Shown: positions 47,901-56,560 of the stretch, piece after piece
How the letters are laid out: every line of letters begins with the position of its first letter
Position numbering within the stretch: position 1 is the first letter of the stretch
Assembly: GCA_013286495.1 (NCBI GenBank)
Contig: JABDFQ010000006.1
Location: 21,995 to 85,994, forward strand
Reading direction: 5' to 3'
Length of the DNA stretch: 64,000 bases
Source: Gammaproteobacteria bacterium
GTDB lineage: Bacteria > Pseudomonadota > Gammaproteobacteria > DSM-16500
Translations under genes and position numbers: made by a program
The notes under the pieces: generated by a model
Databases searched by the model: none
What the model was told of the DNA's origin: nothing
What the model saw: only the letters and a program-made list of their open reading frames with translations

Positions 47901-48804
47901 AAAACTATCAGGCATTATTGAAAATCCCCATGACTTGATGAAAGTTCTTGAGCATCTTTCTCCCGAGCAGATCACTGCATTTTGTAGCAGCTTTAGTGAC
48001 ATACTGCCAGGCATCATCAAGAGCGGTTATAATCTTAATGCATTACTTGAAAATCTTTTCTCCGGACAAGTTATTTCCTTGTGTAATAGCCTGAAAGATG
48101 CGCTGCCAGATATTCTTAATAGCATCAATGAATTGAAGATAAGTGTCATTTCAATATTGGATAATGAATTTTTAAAAAATTTGCTAGTCAGTACCAACTC
48201 AAGCATAGCCACTTTCAATGAATTTATTCTAAATTCCCTGGATGAAAAAAGAAGAGAAAATTTTATAAATTTATTGGACAATGAATTTATAAAAATACTG
48301 GTAAAAAATACTTTTGATCATGGATTTACTACTTTAAAAAGTATGCTGCAGCCTTTACCAATAAAACTGTTGAAAAATTTTGTCGGGTCTTTTTCGCTTT
48401 TCGTCGGCAAACATTATGGAACTAATATACAAAAAAATATTTTGCAAGGATTGAAGGAATGTCTTGCGCTTAATGAATCTCCAGAGATCAGGAAAAATAT
48501 TCTTTTCTGCATTTTAAATGTTTACAAAGTTGAATTAAATTCCAGGGAGGATGAGTTCAATCCAACTATGTTCGGTTTTTCACTACCCGGCAACCCAGAA
48601 TGGGGTATTTCAAAAACAAATAAGCTTAAGGCTGTGAATGCTCTCTTTAAAGTGTTATCAAATACCCTATCGCCTGAAGATGCGTTTAATGCACATAAGG
48701 AAGCACTTGGCCAGGGCACGCTCAATGATTTTTTTAGCGCATTAAAGACTGTTAAAGAAAGAGAGTTTAAATCCACTTATCAGATAAGCAGCCCAAAAAA
48801 GTAA
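44947..48804 (+). CDS. Large tandem-repeat (solenoid) protein, candidate effector
   Basis: The 1285-residue product has no signal peptide or membrane helix. Residues 1-510 are helical without known family. From about 519 to 1060 there are about 17 imperfect repeats of 33 residues with the consensus DFxxVLxxLSPEQITAFC and then SFKDKLPGIIKNIN; a few are shortened to 24-30 residues. Two helices per repeat would build a right- or left-handed superhelix like other effector repeats. The C-terminal about 220 residues are again unique. GAGGA lies in front of the ATG. It splits the arginine decarboxylase and agmatinase genes and has its own PmrA-like box, so an acquired Dot/Icm effector is the best guess. 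Confidence 0.7.
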   Translation: MLSQFHRDAIDYAVNDMLELFFELPPENAIAALATLTTVPMMGEAEREYPALPELFHDPVYEKVQTQLKLLCEIMYNRQPQDKVKYTDDQADDTNHGKFGLRTVGKETVTAQAVHQYMRYKFALTAGTVATFESTINSISNKNREPFHKFLYYKYLTQWVRQSSGEPIPNDMKTIIRNAAIKMAEAALADKSFAPFQPFMQMKGLSTKNEETLMSINSEEIINSLYSMSPNLYEPVMAPCIEKLFYNKLDKLKDDSYPAVQKKLQDQLNNAGGKFLNLENVCLDFMAVAKANEALLSYKEIIRSHDEMLIDNVSALCRKYVKHLQNNDAEKQLPLEDVDADAVKQFLVQADEFANEKKLNDWISNFFAAYFASKWEDRESLETKIFNLVLNQDKLFIVNDQWLGKIIQENFNIEDNEVAITLTPYHVNRILLHALTTPVEKWSHAYHDIFAEILNLLNDANNSLYTTQALKRDSYPQKLLGQLNWLNHVYEVQINNNGETEEQPLSAFPMLYYTEQASDFGQLLNHFSPEQINIVCNILKEKLPQIVKSSKDFNHLLYFLPTAKRSAIYEIFKEKLPSMIYTVDDFRYVITYLTPDEITTFCNIFKDKLPGIIQNMGDFIRLPNHLTAEQITALCNSFKLTGIINNIKDLKNLFRIHSLPVGKKNAIYASFNNKLPDIISSVLMKLSAKEITIFYNKHWFKLSGIIKDTVSLRELLSRLSAQQITAFCSDFTDKLPGIIKNIDDLNKVLVYLSTHQGTALYEIFKDKLPDIIKNPRDIVNALYYLSPEQIIAVCNIKDGRDLGKILSYLSPEQIIPFSNSCKNKLPDILKNINDFNIVFVSLSTEQITAFCNSSFKDKLSGLINNINDLDTVFTQNFLSIRQRKAVYESFRNELPSIFGRVLMHLFPWEIASAYISFKYKLPGFIRNINDFNMMLKPLSTNQTNTVYKCFKIEIPDMINNAKDFSDACKYLSPSRIVDLCSSFKKKLSGIIENPHDLMKVLEHLSPEQITAFCSSFSDILPGIIKSGYNLNALLENLFSGQVISLCNSLKDALPDILNSINELKISVISILDNEFLKNLLVSTNSSIATFNEFILNSLDEKRRENFINLLDNEFIKILVKNTFDHGFTTLKSMLQPLPIKLLKNFVGSFSLFVGKHYGTNIQKNILQGLKECLALNESPEIRKNILFCILNVYKVELNSREDEFNPTMFGFSLPGNPEWGISKTNKLKAVNALFKVLSNTLSPEDAFNAHKEALGQGTLNDFFSALKTVKEREFKSTYQISSPKK

Positions 48805-48880
48805 TTTATTTTGGTGAGAGTAATCCACATTAGCCTATTCCTTTAAATATCAATATAAAACATGGACTTAATAGTGATAT

Positions 48881-48934
48881 CTGCACGATCTGCACGATCT
48901 GCACGATCTGCACGATCTGCACGATCTGCACGAT
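48881..48934. repeat. Nine-base tandem repeat, six perfect copies
   Basis: CTGCACGAT is repeated six times head-to-tail without a mismatch, ending two bases before the stop codon of the AlbA_2 gene and 76 bases after the repeat-protein gene. Copy number could vary by slippage. Confidence 0.95.
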
Positions 48935-48936
48935 AC

Positions 48937-50352
48937 CTATTTTTTTAATCTCCACGAAGATAATTTGCCACTGCCGACTTGTTCTATCAAACCTGATTTT
49001 TTTAATATAGCCAAATCTGCTTTGATGGTTCGCAAACTGGCAATGTCATCTAATCGATCAAATATGAGATTCACGCTTAGAGACTCTTCGCCAACCAAAA
49101 TTTCCAATATCTTCTTTTGTCTTATGGTTAATGCTCGTAGTTCAAGTGTCTTTCTTGTTTTTCCGCCACCCATCGGTTCCTTAAATCGAAAAATAACCGC
49201 AAACCCGCCAGAATATTCTTCGAACTTCGGCTCTGGCGTACCGTTATCCCGACAATAACCTATCATGCGAGTTGTTCCCGTTCCCCATCCTTCAACCCAA
49301 CCTATCTCATAAAAAACTGTCGCTATTTTTTCATTTCTCGGATATGACCCATGTTTTTTTCTTAAATCATCAATAGTGAGTTGAGGTGGCAATACACCAT
49401 TATTCCATAACTCTAATCGATCATCATAAATTGCCAAAGCAATGGAAGCTGAACGATTTTCATAATCACGATGAGAGATTGCATTAACTAATGCTTCCCG
49501 TAAAGCTAATGGAGGAACAGCAGGCTGATCTCTGCGTTCAATTTTTCCTTCCTCAAAGAAACTGGCGATAGGTAGATAACGCTGAGCAAATTCGATTGCG
49601 GCAGAGATAATACGAAATGCATTACCATAGACGCGCTGATTATCAATAAAATCACCTATATTATTAGTGCCTTTAAACCTGGCTAACCTAATCATGCATT
49701 GTGGGTAATTCGGTTTGACATCTTTTGTATAGAGCACAACTGCTGCATTTATCAACTTACCATTATCGATTAATTTAAAATGATCCAGAATATGAGACTC
49801 ATCATAATCAAGAACTTCAACGCTTATTCTACCCTTATCTACACCTGCTTTAATTGTTCGACGAATTTCATCATGATCAACAGATTCAATTTCATAATTT
49901 TTTGCTGGTTGATCTTCCCATGAATGATTAAGCTGACCACGTCGAACAAGAAGTTGTTCATATAAATGCTGTGGCATGATACTTGTTGAAGATTCAATGC
50001 GGGCATATGGACGGCCATCATACGTATAAGGAGCATGCCTGCCAGACATTACGTGCAACATGATGACAATTTTATTTTCATCAAATGGAATATATTCAAC
50101 ATTAATATGTTCATGTGTAGGAGGCTCTATTTTTTTAAGTTCGCGTGCGATTTCCTGCTTTGTATTGTCTGTTACATGTTGTCCAATAACTTGTCCATTA
50201 TTTTTAACACCAATTAGTACAGTACCACCCTTCGCATTCAGAAATGCACAAACAGTTTCGCAAGCACTTCCTAATTGAGATGTTGTCGATTTAAATTCAG
50301 TAATAGGAGACTCACTTAGTTTTACTATATTTTGGACATAATCCATATTCAT
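48937..50352 (-). CDS. AlbA_2/Schlafen-type ATP-binding regulator
   Basis: The 471-residue protein has an N-terminal AlbA_2 (AAA_4) domain (ESPITEFKSTTSQLGSACETVCAFLNAKGGTVLIGVKNNG), a middle region with LREALVNAISHRDYENRSASIALAIYDDRLELWNNG like the HATPase_c_4 module, and a C-terminal winged helix (IRQKKILEILVGEESLSVNLIFDRL). The family is described as putative transcriptional regulators or ATP-dependent helicases, common in accessory regions; the true role is unknown. The ATG at 50352 has AAGG seven bases upstream; a TTG five codons earlier is less likely. It is convergent with the repeat-protein gene. Confidence 0.82.
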   Translation of the reverse strand: MNMDYVQNIVKLSESPITEFKSTTSQLGSACETVCAFLNAKGGTVLIGVKNNGQVIGQHVTDNTKQEIARELKKIEPPTHEHINVEYIPFDENKIVIMLHVMSGRHAPYTYDGRPYARIESSTSIMPQHLYEQLLVRRGQLNHSWEDQPAKNYEIESVDHDEIRRTIKAGVDKGRISVEVLDYDESHILDHFKLIDNGKLINAAVVLYTKDVKPNYPQCMIRLARFKGTNNIGDFIDNQRVYGNAFRIISAAIEFAQRYLPIASFFEEGKIERRDQPAVPPLALREALVNAISHRDYENRSASIALAIYDDRLELWNNGVLPPQLTIDDLRKKHGSYPRNEKIATVFYEIGWVEGWGTGTTRMIGYCRDNGTPEPKFEEYSGGFAVIFRFKEPMGGGKTRKTLELRALTIRQKKILEILVGEESLSVNLIFDRLDDIASLRTIKADLAILKKSGLIEQVGSGKLSSWRLKK

Positions 50353-50549
50353 AAATTTACCTTGCAAATCTAAGCGCTAGTGAATTTTTACAGGATCTTT
50401 CTACCACAATTAATGCTTTCATCATATGAATATTATGGTCTTTTTATTTTTCCTGATTGATACATATATCGTGATTGATACTCGCTTGATTACCCTATAA
50501 AATCCCTCGATTCTTTACACATGCCACATCACATTTCATTGAGGTTTCC

Positions 50550-51563
50550 ATGAACACATTCGATCCAAACGCAGCGGCGGCGAAAGATTCTGGCATCTTC
50601 GGTCTTCCTTATTCTCATACGCAAGCAAAACTCGTGCTGATTCCTGTTCCCTGGGAAGTGACAACTTCATATGGTGGTGGTACATCGAAAGCACCGGAAG
50701 CAATACTTTCTGCCAGCAAACAAGTGGATTTGTTTGATTATGATCTGGGAAATTTTCATGAAGCTGGTATCAGCATGCTGGATATTCCCAATGAAATTCT
50801 GCAATGGAACCATGACGCACGTGCTTTTGCTGAAACAGTCATTGCAGCAGATGATGCGCCAGAACAAATTGAAGCTGCTGTTCAGGAAGTTAATCGTTAC
50901 AGTAAAAAATTAAATGATCATGTTTACCACGAAACAAAAAAATTATTATCGCAAGGAAAAATGGTTGGTCTGATTGGTGGCGATCATTCGACACCATTCG
51001 GTGCAATCACGGCATTTCTGGAAAAATATCCGAACATGGGGATTTTGCATATCGATGCACATGCGGATTTGCGTCATGCTTATGAAGGTTTTGAACATTC
51101 CCATGCCTCCATCATGTATAACGTGATCACAGAAACATCATTGCGTAAATTAGTGCAAGTTGGCATTCGTGATTTTTGTGAAGATGAATTTCGCATGATT
51201 CAGCAACAGGCAGATCGCATCCAGACTTTTTTTGATGCGGTGATATTTGAAGAAAAAATGCAGGGCAAAGGCTGGACGAAAATTTGCGATGACATTATTC
51301 AGCATCTGCCCAATGAAGTATATGTGTCGTTTGATATTGATGGACTCGATCCGCGTTTTTGTCCGAATACGGGCACACCGGTGCCGGGTGGTCTGGATTT
51401 TCAGGAAGCAATTCATCTGCTAAAAAAAGTCGTGCAGTCGGGAAGAAAGATCATTGGGTTTGATTTGAACGAAGTCTCACCTGGCGATATGTCAGGAGAA
51501 TGGGATGCGAATGTGGGCGCAAGGTTGTTGTATAAATTATGTGGATTTATTTTAGCCGAGTAA
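50550..51563 (+). CDS. speB: Agmatinase-like ureohydrolase (SpeB)
   Basis: The 337-residue manganese enzyme should hydrolyse agmatine to putrescine and urea, the step after arginine decarboxylase. Metal ligands are present in GGDHSTPFG, HIDAHADLRHAYEGFEHSH and SFDIDGLDPRFCP, followed by GTPVPGGL. The fit to agmatinase rather than arginase rests on the nearby speA. GAGG lies eight bases before the ATG. The stop codon lies inside the first arm of the downstream hairpin. Confidence 0.85.
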   Translation: MNTFDPNAAAAKDSGIFGLPYSHTQAKLVLIPVPWEVTTSYGGGTSKAPEAILSASKQVDLFDYDLGNFHEAGISMLDIPNEILQWNHDARAFAETVIAADDAPEQIEAAVQEVNRYSKKLNDHVYHETKKLLSQGKMVGLIGGDHSTPFGAITAFLEKYPNMGILHIDAHADLRHAYEGFEHSHASIMYNVITETSLRKLVQVGIRDFCEDEFRMIQQQADRIQTFFDAVIFEEKMQGKGWTKICDDIIQHLPNEVYVSFDIDGLDPRFCPNTGTPVPGGLDFQEAIHLLKKVVQSGRKIIGFDLNEVSPGDMSGEWDANVGARLLYKLCGFILAE

Positions 51564-51613
51564 GGAAGCTTTCGCCTGTCCGTCCACTGCACTGACAGGC
51601 GAAAGCTTCCTTA
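51561..51613. terminator. 20-bp perfect hairpin at the end of speB
   Basis: Arms 51561-51580 and 51594-51613 are exact complements with a 13-base loop, and the first arm begins at the speB TAA. There is no T-run directly after it. It may end or protect the speB message. Confidence 0.7.
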
Positions 51614-51664
51614 ACCAACTCCTTTTGTTATACTTGCACTCTTTCATCACCACAGAGCTGCTGC

Positions 51665-54600
51665 ATGCAAATTAACCAGTTTGATTTACTCAAGACCAGG
51701 CGTTTTCTGCCGCTTTTTCTCACCCAATTCCTTGGTGCTTTCAATGATAATTTTTTCAAGAATGCGCTCGTTATTCTGATCACCTATCAACTGTCCACTT
51801 CCCTGCAGATCAATACTGAAATATTAATCACCGTTGCAGCAGGCATTTTCATTGTTCCTTATTTTTTATTTTCCGCAACCGCCGGACAACTTGCCGACAA
51901 GTTCGAAAAATCACGTTTGATTCGCTATACAAAAATGGCGGAAATTTTCGTGATGCTGTGTGCCTGCGTAGGATTTTATCTGCATAGCATTTCCTTATTA
52001 TTATTTGTGCTGTTTTTGCTGGGCACGCAAGCAACCTTCTTCGGCCCATTAAAATATTCCATCCTGCCCGATCATTTACAAACGCGCGAACTCATCGCCG
52101 GCAATGCTCTCATTGAATCTGGCACTTTTCTTGCTATCTTGCTGGGCACCATTCTTGGCGGCATTCTTGCCATGTTTCATATTGGTCCTGTGCTCGTTTC
52201 CATCACCAGTATACTGATCGCCATCGCAGGCTTGATCAGCAGTCTATCCATTCCTGCTGCATCCATTAATGCACCAGCATTAAAAATAAACTGGAACATT
52301 ATTGATGAATCACAACAAATTATTCGCAAAACATTTTCGCATCGCGATTTATATGTCGCCATCATGGGGATTTCCTGGTTCTGGTTAATAGGCTTTATCT
52401 ATCTTTCACAAATTCCCAGTTATGCGAAAAATATTCTCAATGCAGAATCATCCATCGTTACCTTGTTCTTAACGACGTTTACCATCGGCATTGGCCTCGG
52501 TTCGATGTATTGTAATCGCCTGTTAAAAGGCTCGATTCATGCGACTTACGTACCGTTAGCTGCATTGGGTATGACCTTGTTCGGCATTGATCTGATATTT
52601 GCGAGCAAACATACATTCGTCAACAATGGTGAGCTCATTACCTTATTTCAATTTCTTTCGCATTTTTCCAGCTGGCGTATTTTATTTGATTTAACGATGC
52701 TCGCTGCTTGCGGTGGTATTTATATCGTTCCGCTATATGCGATTTTGCAGCATGAAAGTGCAGCTGAATTTCGTTCACGTGCAATCGCCTGCAATAATAT
52801 TGTCAATGCAATATTCATCGTGCTGGCATCCATTGCCATTAGTATCATGTTATTTTTACATTTGAATATCACCGGCGTATTTCTCGTTACTGCCATCACC
52901 AATTTCTTCGCTGCTATTTATCTTTGTAATTTATTACCCGAAGCCCTGATGAAATCTTTTCTCATCTGGGCATTCAAAACATTTTACCGCGTTGAAGTGC
53001 ATGGCATGGATAATTATAGAAAAGCAGGCAATCGCGTCCTGATCATTCCCAACCACACTTCTTTTCTTGATGCTGCCTTGCTTGCTGCATTATTACCTGA
53101 TCGTTTAAGTTTTGCGATTGATGCGCAAATTGCAGAAAAATGGTGGGTGAAATTTTTCATTAAATTAGTGAATACCTTTCCTATCGAACCTACCAATCCA
53201 CTTGCCACCAAATCACTGATTGAATATTTGCGTAAAGACCATCGCGTTGTTATTTTTCCAGAAGGCCGCATTACCGTCACTGGTGCATTAATGAAAATTT
53301 ATGAAGGGCCAGGTTTGATTGCAGATAAAGCTAGCGCGATTTTGCTGCCCGTGCGCATTGATGGTGCACAATTTACACCGTTTTCCTACTTGCGCGGCAT
53401 TGTTAAAATTCGCTGGTTCCCCAAAATTACTTTAACTTTTCTCGAACCACGCAAACTTGAAATCCCGGAAAACATCATGGGGCGTGAACGTCGTGAAATG
53501 ATTAGTAAAAAAATATATGACATCATGGTAGAAACCATGTATTTCAGCAGCAATATTTCTGAAACATTATTTCAATCCTTGCTAAATGCCAAATCTGTGC
53601 ATGGCGGCAAACACCTGATAGTGGAAGATATTGAACGCAGACCCATGTCATATAATCGCCTCGTGCTTGCGAGTCTGATCCTCGGACGCGCGATTGCCAA
53701 ACGTACACAGAGTGGTGAATATGTTGGTGTATTATTGCCAAATTCCATCGCCAATGTTGTGACATTTTTTGGTATGCAAGCATATCATCGTGTGCCAGCG
53801 ATGTTGAATTTTTCTGCTGGCGTCAAAAATATTCTGGCGGCATGTAAAACAGCAAAAATTAAATTAGTTTATACATCAAGAAAATTTGTGAACTTCGCAG
53901 AATTACAACCGATTACTGATGAATTAAATACCAATGCAATCCGTGTTATTTATCTCGAAGATGTGCGTCAATCCATTGGTGTCTTTGCCAAATTATATGG
54001 AAAATTAATGTCGCTCATGCCGCGTTTATATTATCGCAGCATACATGGCATCAATGAAAAAAATGCAGCTTCGTTTGCTGATCATCCAGCAGTAGTATTA
54101 TTTACTTCGGGTTCAGAAGGTACACCAAAAGGCGTAGTGTTAAGTCATGGTAATTTGCAATCCAATCGTTATCAGACTTCAGCCTGTGTGGATTTTAATC
54201 CTTCTGATAGCGTATTTAATGCCTTGCCGATGTTTCATTCCTTTGGTTTAAATAGCGCAACTTTATTGCCCATCGTTTCCGGCATGCGTGTCTTTATGTA
54301 TCCCTCGCCATTGCATTATCGTGTCGTACCGGAAATGTGTTACTACACTAATTCCACCATATTTTTTGGTACGGATACTTTCCTTTCCAATTATGCCAAA
54401 TACGCACATCCGTATAATTTTTACAGCGTGCGTTATATTTTTGCTGGTGCAGAAAAATTGCGTCAGGAAACACGTAAATTATGGATGGATAAATTTGGTA
54501 TCCGCATTATGGAAGGCTATGGTGCGACAGAAGCATCGCCTGTTATTTCCACCAACACACCGATGCAATATAAGGCAGGAACCGTCGGGCGTATTTTGCC

Positions 54601-55114
54601 AGGCATGAGTTACAAGTTACGCAAGGTGGAAGGAATAGATGAAGGTGGCAGTTTAATGGTGAGTGGCGCCAATGTCATGTTAGGTTATTTGTTTTATCAC
54701 ACACCTGGTGTGATCGTGCCTCCAGTCGATGGCTGGCATGATACAGGTGATATCGTCATTGTTGATGAAGAAGGATATGTCACCATTAAAGGACGCCTGA
54801 AACGCTTTGCAAAAATTGCCGGTGAAATGGTATCGCTGACATTGATTGAAAATGAAATAAATCAGTTATGGCCAAAAGGACAACATGCGATTATTTGTCG
54901 CGAAGACGATCGCAAGGGAGAACAAATCATTCTGGTGACGAATGATAAACATGCAAATTTACCTGATATTATCGAGCATTTTCGCAATCAGGGTTTAGCT
55001 GAAATTGGTTTGCCGAAAAATATTGTGGTGTTAAATGAATTGCCTGTATTTACAACGGGAAAAATAAATTATCCCGCGGTAGAAGCAGTAGTTGCAGAAA
55101 AATTATCGGAGTGA
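51665..55114 (+). CDS. aas: LplT-Aas fusion: lysophospholipid transporter, acyltransferase and acyl-ACP synthetase
   Basis: The 1149-residue inner-membrane protein joins three parts. Residues about 1-420 are an MFS transporter of LplT type (FLGAFNDNFFKNALVILITY). Residues about 440-620 are a PlsC acyltransferase with NHTSFLDAALL (HX4D) and FPEGRIT. From about 640 there is an AMP-binding synthetase with LFTSGSEGTPKGVVLSHGN, YGATEASPV, WHDTGDI and the C-terminal TTGKINYPA Lys. Together they bring lysophospholipids across the membrane and reacylate them. E. coli has LplT and Aas as separate proteins; fused forms are known in other bacteria. The gene stands alone. Confidence 0.88.
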   Translation: MQINQFDLLKTRRFLPLFLTQFLGAFNDNFFKNALVILITYQLSTSLQINTEILITVAAGIFIVPYFLFSATAGQLADKFEKSRLIRYTKMAEIFVMLCACVGFYLHSISLLLFVLFLLGTQATFFGPLKYSILPDHLQTRELIAGNALIESGTFLAILLGTILGGILAMFHIGPVLVSITSILIAIAGLISSLSIPAASINAPALKINWNIIDESQQIIRKTFSHRDLYVAIMGISWFWLIGFIYLSQIPSYAKNILNAESSIVTLFLTTFTIGIGLGSMYCNRLLKGSIHATYVPLAALGMTLFGIDLIFASKHTFVNNGELITLFQFLSHFSSWRILFDLTMLAACGGIYIVPLYAILQHESAAEFRSRAIACNNIVNAIFIVLASIAISIMLFLHLNITGVFLVTAITNFFAAIYLCNLLPEALMKSFLIWAFKTFYRVEVHGMDNYRKAGNRVLIIPNHTSFLDAALLAALLPDRLSFAIDAQIAEKWWVKFFIKLVNTFPIEPTNPLATKSLIEYLRKDHRVVIFPEGRITVTGALMKIYEGPGLIADKASAILLPVRIDGAQFTPFSYLRGIVKIRWFPKITLTFLEPRKLEIPENIMGRERREMISKKIYDIMVETMYFSSNISETLFQSLLNAKSVHGGKHLIVEDIERRPMSYNRLVLASLILGRAIAKRTQSGEYVGVLLPNSIANVVTFFGMQAYHRVPAMLNFSAGVKNILAACKTAKIKLVYTSRKFVNFAELQPITDELNTNAIRVIYLEDVRQSIGVFAKLYGKLMSLMPRLYYRSIHGINEKNAASFADHPAVVLFTSGSEGTPKGVVLSHGNLQSNRYQTSACVDFNPSDSVFNALPMFHSFGLNSATLLPIVSGMRVFMYPSPLHYRVVPEMCYYTNSTIFFGTDTFLSNYAKYAHPYNFYSVRYIFAGAEKLRQETRKLWMDKFGIRIMEGYGATEASPVISTNTPMQYKAGTVGRILPGMSYKLRKVEGIDEGGSLMVSGANVMLGYLFYHTPGVIVPPVDGWHDTGDIVIVDEEGYVTIKGRLKRFAKIAGEMVSLTLIENEINQLWPKGQHAIICREDDRKGEQIILVTNDKHANLPDIIEHFRNQGLAEIGLPKNIVVLNELPVFTTGKINYPAVEAVVAEKLSE

Positions 55115-55129
55115 TAATTTTTCGCGACG

Positions 55130-55161
55130 TGTGGTTTGGCTGTTACTCAGCCAAACCCACA
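55130..55161 (+). terminator. Hairpin after the LplT-Aas gene
   Basis: TGTGGTTTGGCTG (55130-55142) pairs with CAGCCAAACCCACA (55148-55161) with one bulged base and a five-base loop, 15 bases after the stop. A T-run (TTTTTT) only appears about 14 bases later, so termination efficiency is uncertain. Confidence 0.55.
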
Positions 55162-55204
55162 CATGTATCGATGTTCACATTTTTTAATTTACAGGAAATA
55201 CCTC

Positions 55205-56557
55205 ATGGTTTCTGCTTACTCTGAAACATTCTCATCCAGCAGTTATAATCTGTTAAATAAAACCTTCAATGGTAAAACTCCCAAACAAATAGCCGATGAA
55301 TTAAATGATAAATACAACATTTCATGGGTGACAGCAGCGCATGTCATTGATGTAATTGATGAGTATCGTGAAGAATCTAAAACCAAAGTGACATCCTTTT
55401 TTGGTATTTCGAACACTGCTGAATTAAAAATAGTTGATAACAATCTTGTGTATGAAAATTTTTCTGTCACACAAAGATTCCGACAATTCTATAACTGGGA
55501 TGAAAATATTGGCTGGCAAATTTTCACACCTTTCAAATTTATATATTCTTTTCTTGTAACACTGCACAATTGTTTTCGCGCACTGACATTGTGGCCATTA
55601 ACTTATCTCGCGAAAGCAACTGACGAGGAATCACGCAGCTTATGGAAATATGTCGAGCATGGATTTAATGAATTGCAGCTGGAAGATCAGTTACTAATGC
55701 GACCGGATTCAACCAGACGCTCCCTGTTCAATAAAATAATGAGTGGCTTGTGGTTTTCATTAGTAGCAATTACTGCGATTGGTTTAGGCACTGTTTCATA
55801 TGCATTAACAGCTTTGAAACTTTTTGTGCGCTGTGTGATTGCACCAGGTGATAGCATCGTTGCCAGTATTTACACCGGCCTCGATGCAGGCGAAGCCATC
55901 GTTGCTTATTTATTTCCGCACAATGAAAATCTACAAAAATACCTTGGGCGATATGTGTTGGGCTTTGCAATCGGCGGCACACTTGCGCTTGTTAGTCTTG
56001 CCATTACCGCAGGAGTTTATGCAGCAACAGCGGGCATTGCATTTGCTGCTGCTTATGCTGCTGGTCTTTCTTTCGCAGCGGATGGTGGCATATCTTATAT
56101 TTCCCTGCTTGAAAATCTTGCGGAAGTCTTTTTGACATTGAGCAGTGAAGTGGTTTATCCCGTTTTATCGTATTTGGGATTAACTTCTATTCCCCCGATT
56201 GGCATTGCGGTATTTGCTTTCTTCGGTAGTATTTTCAGTGCAGCAGGAACAGTGTTCAGCAGCCTCGTGAATGGCTTCGGCAATGAAACATATTATTGTT
56301 GTAAAAAAGAAGGTGGCGAACATACTGCATTATTAATTAATACACTTCACGGAAAAATTCCTGACAAACACAGCACTATGTATCGTAATGCAAACAGTCT
56401 GAATAATTCCGATCCTCTTTCCAGGCGCACTACTACAACCATACATGAAGAAGGTCAGGAGTTACGCGGAAGTGTAGATCATTCGCATGTGGATCTGAAT
56501 GAAACGCTGGAAGAGCAACCTTATAGCGGAATACGCGTAAGTTTGAATAGCTACTGA
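55205..56557 (+). CDS. Unknown multi-spanning membrane protein, candidate effector
   Basis: The 450-residue protein has a Ser-rich N-terminus (MVSAYSETFSSSSYN), a helical domain of about 110 residues, and hydrophobic segments near 100-130, 185-215 and 255-365, partly rich in Ala and Gly. The hydrophilic tail of about 70 residues is acidic (HEEGQELRGSVDHSHVDLNE, then LEEQPY). This layout, membrane hairpins in the middle and Glu-rich end, is common in Dot/Icm effectors that sit in vacuole membranes, but no family was recognised. The ATG at 55205 has AGGA eight bases upstream; the longer frame starts with TTG inside the terminator. No PmrA-like box was seen. Confidence 0.65.
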   Translation: MVSAYSETFSSSSYNLLNKTFNGKTPKQIADELNDKYNISWVTAAHVIDVIDEYREESKTKVTSFFGISNTAELKIVDNNLVYENFSVTQRFRQFYNWDENIGWQIFTPFKFIYSFLVTLHNCFRALTLWPLTYLAKATDEESRSLWKYVEHGFNELQLEDQLLMRPDSTRRSLFNKIMSGLWFSLVAITAIGLGTVSYALTALKLFVRCVIAPGDSIVASIYTGLDAGEAIVAYLFPHNENLQKYLGRYVLGFAIGGTLALVSLAITAGVYAATAGIAFAAAYAAGLSFAADGGISYISLLENLAEVFLTLSSEVVYPVLSYLGLTSIPPIGIAVFAFFGSIFSAAGTVFSSLVNGFGNETYYCCKKEGGEHTALLINTLHGKIPDKHSTMYRNANSLNNSDPLSRRTTTTIHEEGQELRGSVDHSHVDLNETLEEQPYSGIRVSLNSY

Positions 56558-56560
56558 TGC

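Noticed and set aside
47295..48020. Several minus-strand open frames with repeated ICSGER words
   Set aside because: They are antisense readings of the 33-residue repeats; their similarity to each other is explained by the repeats.
48881..48934. Short repeats considered as a CRISPR array
   Set aside because: The units are nine bases, contiguous and without spacers, so this is a simple tandem repeat.
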